Shown: piece after piece, positions 13,500 to 23,466 of the stretch
Position numbering within the stretch: the first letter of the stretch is position 1
Layout: every line of letters begins with the position of its first letter
Origin: Epichloe hybrida
Lineage: Eukaryota > Ascomycota > Sordariomycetes > Hypocreales > Clavicipitaceae
DNA length: 64,000 nt
Reading direction: 5' to 3'
Assembly (NCBI GenBank): GCA_019022495.1
Contig: JAFEKR010000009.1
Coordinates: 806,001-870,000, forward strand
The notes under the pieces: generated by a model
Seen by the model: the letters and a program-made list of their open reading frames with translations, nothing else
The model's database searches: none
What the model was told of the DNA's origin: nothing
Translations under genes and position numbers: made by a program

Positions 13500-14715
13500 C
13501 AAAGCAATGCGCCAACCCTAGCTTCAATGTCTCATCATGGCCCCATTGTGGCTTATATAGAGGCAATGAGGGTGGGAATTTACGACATGGAAAAAGCATG
13601 ACACGCAAGCATTGCCTTGATGTCAAGGCGCAGGCACGTAGCATCAACAAGGGTCTTGACGGCAGGGCTGGGGAAGCACACAGAAGCCGATCACGAAGTC
13701 ACTGATCGGCAGGAATTTTGCAATCTACGGTATTTTTCTAGGTATGCTTCAGCATTTAGACTCTCAAAATGAGGAACACCTCAATCACGATGCTGCAGAT
13801 ATACTGAGAGCATATGTACATGCCTGCAGGTGCTCGGTGTTACATTAGAAAGCCGGTTCTTTCTGGGGGAAGGGATTCACAGCCCACATGGTGGCATTCT
13901 GGTCTGGGTAAAGAGATCATCAGGTCGGTCGTGGGCTCTTTCGGGTATTGGCTGGCGAGTGGCCTCGCCTCCCTTGTAGACTCCGCCGCCATGCTTTTGG
14001 TTTCTAAATTTTGCCGGATTTCCCTCGGCCGAGCATCTAAGCCTGGTTGCGACTTTTTTTCTAGTCCTTCCTTGGTTCCTTTGTGGGCAATCTATGCTCC
14101 TAGTCATGTCAAAAGACCCTTTTGGCGGAGTAAAGGAACCTGGCTACTATGCTTAATGCCGAGCAGGAGGTTGCCAACTTCATGCCAGGGTCTCGTCCCT
14201 CACCTCTCCTCAAGAATTTCCTCCCACAACCTCTTTTGTTCCTTTGCAATCGGTGTTGTAGTTCTAGATTGTCTGTCTCCTCTTGACCTTGGGTCGAGCC
14301 TACATTCTAGGCATATCGAGCCTGCACTGGTGTGCGACATCATCCTAGACAAACAAGCCCGAAGTGGGGGATTACCTTCCGAATCATCTTCCTTGCTTTT
14401 TTTTTCTTTTTTTTTCGTTTTCCTAAAGCAGTTAGCCGTTTTGGCCATTTTACATCTAGCGAGTGCTCACCTCGAGGTCCCTTGTTGCTGCTGCATGAGT
14501 TCCATCAAGGCTGCATCTACTCGACTTCGTTTCAGAGCAACTTGGCGTAGGTACCATCGAGCATCATGAGGCCAAGGCTCTGCTTGGGAATAGAGGACTT
14601 GATCTGACTTTCACAGGTCCATTCTAGACAACATCCAAGACCGGAACAAAGACCAAAAAAAAAAAAAGAGGAAAACTCCCCCACGAAATCAATCACATTG
14701 TACCTCTAGCACACC

Positions 14716-16693
14716 ATGTCTCCCCATAGTGAGGAAGTCGTCCTTACGAGCAACGGTGCTGCCGGAATTGCGCTGAATGGAAATGGCATCATGCTGAACA
14801 GCAACGGCAGCAACCAAATTGACGACGCTGCGGCACGTGCTGGAGACAGAAATGCCCACAATTCCACCGGCAGGAAGTCGGGCACATCCAGATCGTCGGC
14901 CGTTTCCAACGCCAATGGCAACGGCGTCACCTCACACCACGCCAATGGACATACAGTTCACGATGCGCATGCTGCTTCCCACATCAACGGTCACAGCGAT
15001 GGTCAAAACAGCAATGGTCACAAGCCGCAAAACGGCGCAGCCCAGAGTTCTTCGTACCTGTTGCCTGCTCCTCTCGATATCGAATATGATCTCATCTGCG
15101 TTGGTTTCGGTCCCGCCAGCTTGTCTATCGCGGTAGCCATGCACGATGCCCTCGCTTCGGGGCGAAAACTCTTGGCCGACGGCTCTTCCCCAAAGGTCCT
15201 GTTCATCGAAAAGCAGCACCAGTTCGCCTGGCACTCTGGCATGTTGCTACCAGGAGCCAAGATGCAAATCTCCTTCATCAAGGACCTGGCCACTCTGAGA
15301 GATCCTCGATCGGAGTTTACCTTCTTGAACTATCTCCATCGCCAGGGCCGCCTGGTTGACTTCACCAACCTGAGCACTTTCCTGCCTGCTCGGGTCGAGT
15401 ATGAAGATTACCTGCGCTGGTGCTCTTCTTTCTTCACCCGCCTTGTTCAGTTTGGACAGCAAGTCGTATCTGTGTCGCCCAACGACACGAGCAAGGGTGC
15501 GGTCCGCTCATTCTCTGTTCGGTCCGAGGAGGTTGCCACCGGGCAGACACACGCGTACCGGGGACGACATATTCTCATGGCCACAGGCGGACAGCCGTCT
15601 CTGCCCAAGAGTTTTCCCCTCAAGCATCCTCGGGTGATCCACTCGTCTCAGTATGCCAACGTCATCCACAAGATCATCCCCAAGAGATTAACTCCTTGCC
15701 GCGTAGTCGTGGTTGGCGCTGGTCAAAGTGCCGCGGAAATCTTCAACAATTTGGCAAGCCGCTATCCCGACTCAAAAACCCACCTGGTCATGAGACAGGA
15801 GTTTCTTCGTCCCAGTGATGACTCGCCTTTGTAAGTCACACTTCTCCCTTGAAAACACACGGAATAGAGAACACGTCGTCAACTGCCCTCCAACCCCATG
15901 CAATTAAGACGTAGTCGAACCGAGAATAAGGCTAACCGAACCAGTGTCAATTGCGTCTTCAATCCAGACTTCATTGACTCCATGTTCCCAAAGACGGCCA
16001 AGTACCGCAACAACCTGCTCACCGAAGCCCGCGCTACCAATTACGGCGTGGTCCGGCTTGAGCTCATTGAAGCACTCTACGAGCGGATGTACGACCAGCG
16101 GCGAGAACTTGGTGCTGATGAGACGAAGTGGCCACATCGCATCATGGGTGGTAAGCAGATCACCAGCATGGAGTCTCACGGTGAAATCATGCGTCTCAAG
16201 GTTCAAAATGTGCACGAGGGTGGCCGTGATGGCTTTGTCGATGCCACTGACGAGGAGATCATCGAAGCTGATCTTGTCATCGCTGCCACCGGTTATCAAC
16301 GTGATACTCACGTTGGCATGCTGAAGGACGCCTGGGATTTGTTTCCCAAGGCCACACCAGGCGGTCTTGAGTTTGGCAAGGGCATTTCTGGGTGGAACGT
16401 GGACACTGAGCAGGGCGCGCGCAAGATTGCTGTCGGCCGTGACTACAAGGTCAAGTTTGCGCCTGGCGCAGTAGCAGACGACGCGGGTGTGTGGCTGCAA
16501 GGCTGCTGCGAGGGTACCCATGGAGTAAGTAGATTCCCTCCGTTATATCCTTCCTTTGCTCTTTTTTTTTTTTTTCTTTTTTTCATATTCGCCGCCGCCT
16601 CTAATCACTGGGAAACAGTTGAGCGATACACTTTTGTCCGTGCTAGCTACACGATCCGGCGAGATAGTGGACAGCATTTTCGGCAACAAGTAG
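14716..16693 (+). CDS. sidA: L-ornithine N5-monooxygenase (siderophore biosynthesis)
   Basis: FAD- and NADPH-dependent enzyme that hydroxylates the side-chain nitrogen of L-ornithine, the first committed step of hydroxamate siderophores. Exons 14716-15830, 15945-16524 and 16619-16693; introns GTAAGT...CCAG (114 bp) and GTAAGT...ACAG (94 bp). The product is 589 residues. Residues 1-115 are an Asn/Gly/His-rich low-complexity extension, which explains why it is longer than the roughly 500-residue Aspergillus enzymes. FAD motif GFGPAS is at 130-135, NADPH motif GAGQSA at 334-339, and the late ATGY motif at 486-489. The C-terminus ends in the family-typical [17 protein letters not shown]. The FVNxxFNP motif spanning the first splice site has Cys375 where Glu is usual. 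It is divergent from the NRPS that consumes its product and probably shares the GATA elements between them. Confidence 0.95.
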
Positions 16694-17571
16694 TTCATGA
16701 TGACGTGAGGGATTGGTATGTACACATGAAGTCATTCAGCACATATACAGAAGGTAATGGGTCAGAAGGTATATTTTACTAGCCACGTCTTGACGACAGA
16801 GTTGCTAGCTGATTAGTTTGGATTCGAAAAGAAATGGCATGTCCTTCCTGGGTGTTTTCAAGATTCAGATGTTAGTACATATACTGGGGGTATTCTCGTT
16901 TGATCTATAGAAGCAGCGAAATGAAGCTATTAGAGACGCAACTATTCGCATCTGGACACTGCGTCACACGGAGCCCGGTGACAAAATACTTGACTGGAGA
17001 TTTATCCGAGGGTTCGAGCGTGCCGTGTGTACGCGGCTGCTTTGGCTACCTGCAACGGGAAAATCCTTGTATACAATTGATCCGCGTTGGCTGAAGTGCG
17101 AGAGATCTATGGCTTCGGAGCTAGTACAGCGGCATGTGATCTGTAATTATGAAACGAAGTAAGTAGTCCTATTGTGAAGTCGGTGGAAGATGTGCAAAAT
17201 TGACTTACCATACAGTGAGATCGGAACTGGTATAACGGGTCGATAACATGTGGTTGCTGTCTGCAGCAGCTAGTTAGAGAAATTGCGCTTCAATAGTGGT
17301 TCATTGACTTGTAGCTAAAACAAAACCAAACCCGATTTATTCGACCACCCCCTCGTTTGCATTTTGTATCGGGGCTGGGTGGATGAACGGGGCAGAAGAG
17401 TTTAACTCATGTTCACATATTCATGTACACGATTTGTCACCATGATGGTTTGATGAAACAGGGTCTATTGGCAGCATAATCGGCGTTGGCTGCATAGGGG
17501 ATAATAGCAGCAGCCATACTAAGCGTGCGAATCCTCCTTGTCATGACATGGCCATTCATGCCATTCATGCA
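16694..17571. other. Intergenic, 3' regions of sidA and the WW/FF gene
   Basis: 878 bp between two convergent genes. I see only 3' UTR-like sequence and no supported gene or RNA. Confidence 0.6.
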
Positions 17572-19356
17572 TCATCCGCCCGCCTCTCCAGAAGCCAACT
17601 GACTCTGCAAGCCCCTCTTGCCCACCCTCATCGCAAGCTCCAGCTCCCTCTCCTCCTCCCTCAGCCGGGCCTTGCCGGCAGCCAAGTCCCTCTCTCTCCT
17701 CCTCCTCTGCTCCTCCACAGCACGGTTTCTCTCCTCCAGAGCCCGCTCCCGCTTCTCCCTCGCCTCTCCAGCTTTCCTCCTCTCTTCGTCGTCCTCCACC
17801 GCGGTGGCACTCGCGTCTCCAGACGGCGGCCCCGCCAGCGTCTGGATGTACGCCTCGATGAGGGCATCTCGGATGGCGGGATCCAGCGACACGAAGCGAA
17901 TATCAGTGAGGACCTGCGTCGGCAGATTGTCCAGCGACGACTTGTTGTGGAGGTGCCGCGGGGATTGCGCCCTCAACAGCGTCATGAGGTCTGATTTCAG
18001 CGTCGCCTGGGGCATTTTCGACCGCGCCACGTATTCGCGGTACGCCTTTTCGCGCTCCTTGTCAGAAAGCCGCGTGTCCCTCATGGCGTCCTCCTTTTTG
18101 TACTTCCTTTTGAACTCGGGCCAGTACAGCTTCGGCGTGGCCTTTTCCTGCAACAGCGCCAGGTAGGCGATCTTGGGGTCTTTCCTTTCCTGCTTGGCCC
18201 GCTGGTCCTTGAGGTGGCTGATCTTCTCGCGCGTCCATTCATCCCAGCAATCCTTGCGGGCGCGAGTGGTCGTCAGGGCTGTGTAGCGCGGGTCGTGTAT
18301 GATTTTGCCCTCCTCGAGGAGTTTCTCCCAGGGGCTGTAGGGGTTGACGTGGAAATCGTTGAGGAGGTCTTTGAATAGGAGCTTGGCGTCGTCTTGGGAG
18401 AAGTCTAGACCCGCTGTGCCTTCGGGCCATTCTTCCATGTTGCCGTCGTCGTAGTCGCCTGGTTCGAGGCCATATTCTTCGCCCATGGCTTGTAGTTGTG
18501 CTGCGATGTCTGCTTCGGTGAATTCGACGGCGCCATGGCCCTGGCCGTCTTGCTCATGTTCGTATTCGAAATCAACTCCTCGGTCGTCCTCGTTTGGCTC
18601 TTCGTCTCCACCCTCTGAAGCGGCCCCTGTTCGTCTTCGCTTCGGGGCGTGACTATTGTCGGGGTCGTCGCCTTCTTCATCAGTCACTTCCACCTCTACT
18701 TCTTCGTACTCGTCGCTGTCGTCATCATGTCTTTGCGTGTCCTGGTACGTGCCCTTGTGCGTGCCCTTGGGCTGTTCTTCTTCTCTTGTGCTGGGGGGCT
18801 GGCCGTCCTTCTTGCCGCCCGCGTCCCCGGAGTCCCCGGAGGCCTTTTCCCGTATTCGCGCCGTGTCTAGCTCCAGAATGGCTCGGGCGAGCTTGTCGGG
18901 AATCCGCCAGTAACTAGCCTTCTTTACGGGATTGTATGCGAACCGGCGGGAGTACTTTGTGTACACGAGCATCCATGGCTCGCAACCGGGGATCTTCTCC
19001 GCTCGCCTCGGCTTGTCGTGAGGCTGGGGCCTTGGCCGGCCATCGTAACCTCCTCGTCCCCGCCGGCCGTGGCCGTCTCGATTTTGCGGCCGACTCTGTG
19101 GATTGAGCTGCGCTAGGTAGGCGTTCGCCACGCGGGGGTCTGCGAGTGACGGCAGATGGGAATAGGGAGAGTACGAGTCCTGCGCTGGCTCAGGGGCAAC
19201 TGCTGGCGCACCGGGTCGTTGATAGGTAGATTCTTTCGTTTCGGAGTGGTAGTAGTATTTGTGGCCGGTGGGAGCTGTGTGTTCCGTCCATCCAGGGGGC
19301 AAAGGGGCGGCTGCAGCTGCGGCTGCAGCGGAAGGCTTGTATGTCGATCTGAGCAT
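17572..19356 (-). CDS. urn1: WW/FF-domain pre-mRNA splicing factor (Urn1-like)
   Basis: Single open frame of 594 residues from ATG 19354-19356. An in-frame ATG at 19428 would add 24 His/Ser-rich residues; the inner start is preferred because MLRSTYKP leads directly into the conserved part. The first WW domain is at about 18-50 (PLPPGWTEH...YYY...STYQRP, with Tyr in place of the second Trp). A second, degenerate WW is at about 127-157 (PWMLVYTKYSRRF...ASYWRIP). Between them lies an RG-rich stretch. After an acidic centre (210-310) comes an FF domain at about 321-376, followed by a charged coiled-coil tail with Arg/Glu repeats. Paired WW and FF domains are typical of Urn1/Prp40/CA150-like proteins, which link spliceosome components and RNA polymerase II. 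Urn1 is the best fit by size. Nuclear location is inferred. Confidence 0.8.
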   Translation of the reverse strand: MLRSTYKPSAAAAAAAAPLPPGWTEHTAPTGHKYYYHSETKESTYQRPGAPAVAPEPAQDSYSPYSHLPSLADPRVANAYLAQLNPQSRPQNRDGHGRRGRGGYDGRPRPQPHDKPRRAEKIPGCEPWMLVYTKYSRRFAYNPVKKASYWRIPDKLARAILELDTARIREKASGDSGDAGGKKDGQPPSTREEEQPKGTHKGTYQDTQRHDDDSDEYEEVEVEVTDEEGDDPDNSHAPKRRRTGAASEGGDEEPNEDDRGVDFEYEHEQDGQGHGAVEFTEADIAAQLQAMGEEYGLEPGDYDDGNMEEWPEGTAGLDFSQDDAKLLFKDLLNDFHVNPYSPWEKLLEEGKIIHDPRYTALTTTRARKDCWDEWTREKISHLKDQRAKQERKDPKIAYLALLQEKATPKLYWPEFKRKYKKEDAMRDTRLSDKEREKAYREYVARSKMPQATLKSDLMTLLRAQSPRHLHNKSSLDNLPTQVLTDIRFVSLDPAIRDALIEAYIQTLAGPPSGDASATAVEDDEERRKAGEAREKRERALEERNRAVEEQRRRRERDLAAGKARLREEERELELAMRVGKRGLQSQLASGEAGG

Positions 19357-19428
19357 GGCTGGCGACCAGCGATGGCTAGAACTTGGCCATTTGTGGAGGT
19401 GGTGGTGAATCTGGAGAGAATCTCGCAT

Positions 19429-19888
19429 TCAAGCAAGTCATCCAAGTCAGTCGGACTAGTAATAACTTGGTGTTGCCTGCCTGGGTGGGGCAAGGCGGCA
19501 GCAGGCACACTGACTGACTGCCACTTGGTCTGGTCAGTAGTCAGTGGTGAAATAAGACATGTGTAACTCGATTGAAAACTAGGTATTGACCTTATTTCGC
19601 GAAATTTTGCAAGGAAAACAAGAGCCGGCGGGTATGACTCCTAGTCTCGCACTTCGGATGCCATAGCTCGAGGCCGCCATGAGTCCATGACTAATAAATC
19701 ATGTTCCTGGCGCAGCTCCTCCCCTCCAGCAAGGCGGCACACAGACCAAGCATCGATCCCCTGGACAAGAACTTCGTGTCCTGGACAGCAACTCAGCTCA
19801 GACATCACAGACATGGCAATGCAGTGGACTGCTCTGTGTTCATGAAACCGCCCCCAGGGACAACATCGTCTCCGACGTCCAACTTGAC
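19429..19888. other. Divergent promoter between the WW/FF gene and the PAP2 gene
   Basis: About 460 bp separating two divergent starts. Nothing distinctive is seen apart from two short pyrimidine-rich stretches. Confidence 0.5.
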
Positions 19889-21018
19889 ATGGCCTCCCGT
19901 CGAGGCGTAGTGCCCAGCGGCCCCGTGTCGTCCCTCAGTCGAGCGTGGCAGGTAAAGCTCTCCCAACCGCATCTTTTGGCCTAGGACCTGCAGCTGTTTC
20001 CGCTTCCAAATGCCAGTTCTAACCGTTTTGTACAGACTACGCATGCTCCTGAATATGTTGGGTTTTTGGTTCTCGTAGGAGCATGGGCAGCCGTATGAAT
20101 CGACCCGTCTTTCAACCGACCATGAATGAGCTTGACACTGAAATGGATGCACTCAACTCACAGCTTGCCATGTTCGTCACGCCCTTTCATCGCATGTTTT
20201 ATGTCAACGACCTGCGCATCTCATTTCCCCATGCTTTGCATGAACGAGTCTCAGTCTGTAAGTTCAAGCCTGCGTCCGCAACCTTCCAAAGTGCCCCCCT
20301 CGCTTGCTCACGCATACACCCAGTCTGGCTCTTCATATACGCCTTCGTCGTCCCGTTGGTCGTCCTCGTCCTCTACAATCTCATCGCCGGATCGCCCCTC
20401 GTAAAACACGAAGTCACTTACCTACCCTTCGCTATATCCATGGTCCTCACATCATTCCTGACTGATATTGTGAAAAACGCTGTCGGTCGGCCTCGTCCAG
20501 ACCTCCTGGATCGATGCCACCCCACAGGAAGTACTAAGCAGAATGTCCTCGTCACCATCGAGGTATGCGAAACTAGAGACTCGTTCAAGCTCCAAGACGG
20601 TTGGCGCTCCTTCCCGTCAGGTCATTCATCGTTTTCATTCGCCGGACTGGGCTTTCTAAGCTTGTATCTCGCCGGACAACTCCATATTTTCCATCACCCG
20701 GCCGGTGGCAGAGACCTAGGGCGAGCCCTGTTCTGCCTGTCACCGCTGATTGGGGCTACGCTCATCGCCATTTCGCGCTGTGAGGACTATCGACATGATG
20801 TATATGATGTGTGCGTTGGGTCAATCCTGGGCATGAGTGTTGCGTACTGGAGCTACCGGAGACATTGGCCGAGACTGTCGAGCCCTCGGTGTGATGAGCC
20901 TTACCCACGGCCGGGGACCGATCTGCAGTCGGCAACGTGGCAGCGAGTTCGTGATGAAGAAAACCCTGGTACTTTTGTAGGCGAAGAACATGAGCTCCAG
21001 GCCTTGCGGCAGTCTTGA
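19889..21018 (+). CDS. PAP2-family membrane phosphatase (diacylglycerol pyrophosphate / lipid phosphate phosphatase)
   Basis: Integral membrane lipid phosphatase of the Dpp1/Lpp1 type, expected to remove phosphate from diacylglycerol pyrophosphate or phosphatidate in vacuolar or ER membranes. Proposed exons 19889-19951, 20036-20092, 20164-20257 and 20324-21018; 302 residues. Exon 2 encodes the first membrane helix (EYVGFLVLVGAWAA) and joins in phase to LAMFVTPFHRMF, which is family-typical. All three PAP2 catalytic motifs are present: KNAVGRPRP, FPSGHSSFSF and SRCEDYRHDVYD. Several further hydrophobic helices are visible. The third intron (20258-20323) is 66 bp, a multiple of three without a stop, so an unspliced frame from 20083 also looks open but would insert 22 unrelated residues. 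The first exon is the least certain part. Confidence 0.85.
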
Positions 21019-21354
21019 AACTGACGTGGCGTCTAGGCGGCCCAAGTCTAGTCTCTTCAAACCTTGTATGAATACTACTACATGACAACGCCGTGGTCGC
21101 AGGCATACTGTGGCTTGTTGAATGAGGATATCTCTTGCGCACAGAATAACGCTCATTCTTGCGCCGGGGGGGAAAGAGAAGAGGATATATAGGTTTACAA
21201 TAAGAGAAAAATTGGCAGCCTTCGCAAACACACAAGTCAGGACTGTAATCAAAGTCGTTCAGTCCTGTTGGGTTATTATTACAAAGATTACCTTGACGTG
21301 GTCCATCTCTAGAACAACCTTATCTATCCATTCACACTCCTAATAGAATGAAAA
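21019..21354. other. Intergenic between convergent PAP2 and Pre9 genes
   Basis: 336 bp of 3' flanking sequence. No gene, RNA or repeat was recognised. Confidence 0.5.
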
Positions 21355-22327
21355 TTATTTCTCCTCAGCCTCCTCGCTCTTCGCCAAGTCGTGCTCTTTC
21401 AGCAAAGCGGTGATCTCGTCCGCGCTCCACAATCGATGATAAATTTTGCCTTCCTCTGTTTGTCCCACCGTTGCAAATTCAACTACAGGGGTTTAATTAG
21501 CACCAAGAAGCTGTAGTGCGATCATCGAAAGCCAAGCACTTACTCTTCTCGCTGCTCAACTTGGTTGAATCCATAGTCTTGCTCAAAACCTTGACCGCCA
21601 TCGCACACGCCTCCTTAAGGGTGCAGTCCTCCTTGTAATCTTGCTTCAACAGGCTCTGGGCACTGGCATTGTTGGCTCCTGTGCTGGTTGCCTTCCAGCC
21701 GCCATAGTTGCCAGATGGGTTGCTGAGGTACAGCTGGAACTGTCTGCGAGGGTCCCAGCCGGCGTAAATGAATGACACACCGAAGGGTCGGAGACCACCG
21801 TGCTGAGTATATCCTTGTTTCAAATCGCACAAGCGACGAACGAGCTGTTCGCAGGGAATATCTTCGTTGTAGGTGAGGAGGTATCGCTGGGCAGCCTGTC
21901 GGGCGTAGTTGATGAGAATGTTGGCGTCAGCGGTCATGCCTGCGACGGCACAAATCATATTGCTACGGAGACAAAAGATTAGGCGGGCGTAGTCCCATTG
22001 ACAAGTGGGTGGAGCTTCAAGGGGAGCCTCGCAGCAACGTACTCGTTCAGGACGTAGAGCTTCTCCGCGGATGTATCCTGCTCTAGCAACTTTGAAGTGA
22101 CTTTTCGCTCCGCAGCAAGGACAATGCCATCTTTTGCGAGGATACCGATGGCAGTTCCAGCATGTGAAATGGCTTCAAGAGCATACTCTACTTGGTAGAG
22201 ACGGCCTTCGGGTGAGAAGATGGTTGTCTGTTGGGCATCATAGATCAGTTGCTAAGCTTGGACATGACAAGATGGCAATCCAAGGAATCACAGAAGCACA
22301 TACTCGTGAATCATAGCGGCGAGACAT
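21355..22327 (-). CDS. pre9: 20S proteasome subunit alpha type (Pre9 / human PSMA4 type)
   Basis: Structural alpha-ring subunit of the 20S proteasome core. Exons on the minus strand: 22304-22327, 22043-22227, 21544-21962 and 21355-21482; 251 residues. Introns of 76, 80 and 61 bp begin GTATGT, GTACGT and GTAAGT. The N-terminus [20 protein letters not shown] is the proteasome alpha signature that gates the channel. Conserved [16 protein letters not shown] and [11 protein letters not shown] segments follow, then the acidic C-terminal tail KSEEAEEK. Alpha subunits lack the catalytic N-terminal Thr, so the role is assembly and gating. The sequence matches the yeast Pre9 class more closely than other alpha subunits (SRRYDSR start, TYNEDIP). 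A constitutive housekeeping gene; no canonical PACE box was spotted upstream. Confidence 0.95.
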
Positions 22328-23466
22328 GGCTGAGGAATTGACCCTGTCGTCAGGTCGAGCGGGATTGAGGACGAAGGTCAGTCTTCTCTGTAGTTGTAGC
22401 TACGAAAGAGGGCAGTGAAGAGGAGCGATGGCTATCGTTCAGTCGTGGTCGGATTACGGTTTTAGATGCTGCAAGTTGCAACACAGGCGTCAACTCACTG
22501 CGCGGAAGCTTCAGGCACAAGCTAGCCGCGTGGTAAGCTCCAGCCTTGCTCGAAACACCCAGGATGGATACCTCAGGCCGCAGGATCCCGGGGCTTTTCC
22601 TCATGTCGGCTTTCGGACCTCTGGGGAGAGGGAATGCTGACTCATCACGAAGCTTGTCCTTCCTCAGGCAGGTGTGTCTGGCGACAAGGAGTGGCGATGA
22701 GTCGCTGCCTTTTTTTCTGTTGCAGCCCCGCCACCACACCCAATACCAGACGAGCAAATTAAGTACGCGGCACCACCACAGCCAGGCCTTGACATGTTTG
22801 CCATTACAAATGCCGAACCTGGTTCACGAATTTTTTCCTTCCTACACTATCACCTCATCAACAACCTCGACCTGCTTCATCCCCCGGCCTTTGCGCACTC
22901 CGTCCAAAGTCGTTTTTCAGATCGTGCACAGAAGTGCTCAATTCCCACCAACTGTTTTCCTAGACGTTTTTGCGCAAGTGTTCTTCATTGCTCCGGACGC
23001 GCAATACCTACCAGCTTTACCCACCAGTCGTCCTAACCCCCAAAAAAGTACACCGAGGTCACCAGCTCCCACCCTTTTTTGCACTCTTGTCGCAACATCT
23101 TGAGCATCCGAAACGCAAACGCATCACTTGTTTGTGAAGCACCACCTAAACTTCGGAATCAAGCTTCGTAACGAGGCTAAGTCATCTAAGAAGCCCTGCG
23201 CACGGAATAGAGAGCAGCTGGCTGGGGTTTGAAATTTATTTTGCAAGGAAATTTGGCCTCGTTATAGTCGTGACTCTCTAGTCCTGTCTACCTCGTAAAT
23301 ATCAAATGCCTGTTCAAGGCTGCTCAGCCTTGAACCCTCTCCTGCATCAGTAGACCACAATCGGTTACATCCGGGGCAGCAAACTTCACAAAACCCCGTC
23401 GCAGCTGTTTCTCCCTATCGCGGCTTCAGGACGAGACGAAGAGAATTACCACTAGTCCAAGACGCC
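22328..23466. other. Divergent promoter between Pre9 and Bye1 genes
   Basis: 1.14 kb between two divergent start codons. It is pyrimidine-rich in the half next to the Bye1 gene. A 185-codon open frame (22546-23103) has no recognisable domain and biased composition, so it is not called as a gene. Confidence 0.5.

Larger units (their letters stand above)
11545..14715. promoter_or_regulatory. Shared divergent promoter region between the siderophore NRPS and sidA
   Basis: A 3.17 kb region between two divergent start codons. It holds three exact ATCWGATAA sites (listed separately). It also has a simple TGATAG GATA core about 130 bp upstream of the NRPS start, a CCAAT box at 11902-11906, and an A13 run about 55 bp upstream of the sidA ATG. 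CCAAT boxes bind the CBC, which recruits the HapX iron regulator in ascomycetes; the HapX-specific downstream half-site is not present at this CCAAT. Open frames inside (for example 13814-14569) show no recognisable protein and are taken as 5' UTR or chance. Confidence 0.7.

Noticed and set aside
13814..14569. 251-codon open frame upstream of sidA
   Set aside because: No recognisable domain, biased Ser/Leu/Arg composition, and it ends 146 bp before the sidA ATG, where promoter or 5' UTR is expected.
17548..19566. Plus-strand open frames over the WW/FF gene
   Set aside because: Antisense shadows of a strongly biased coding sequence.
22546..23103. 185-codon frame upstream of Bye1
   Set aside because: Pyrimidine-rich promoter sequence with no domain or conserved motif.
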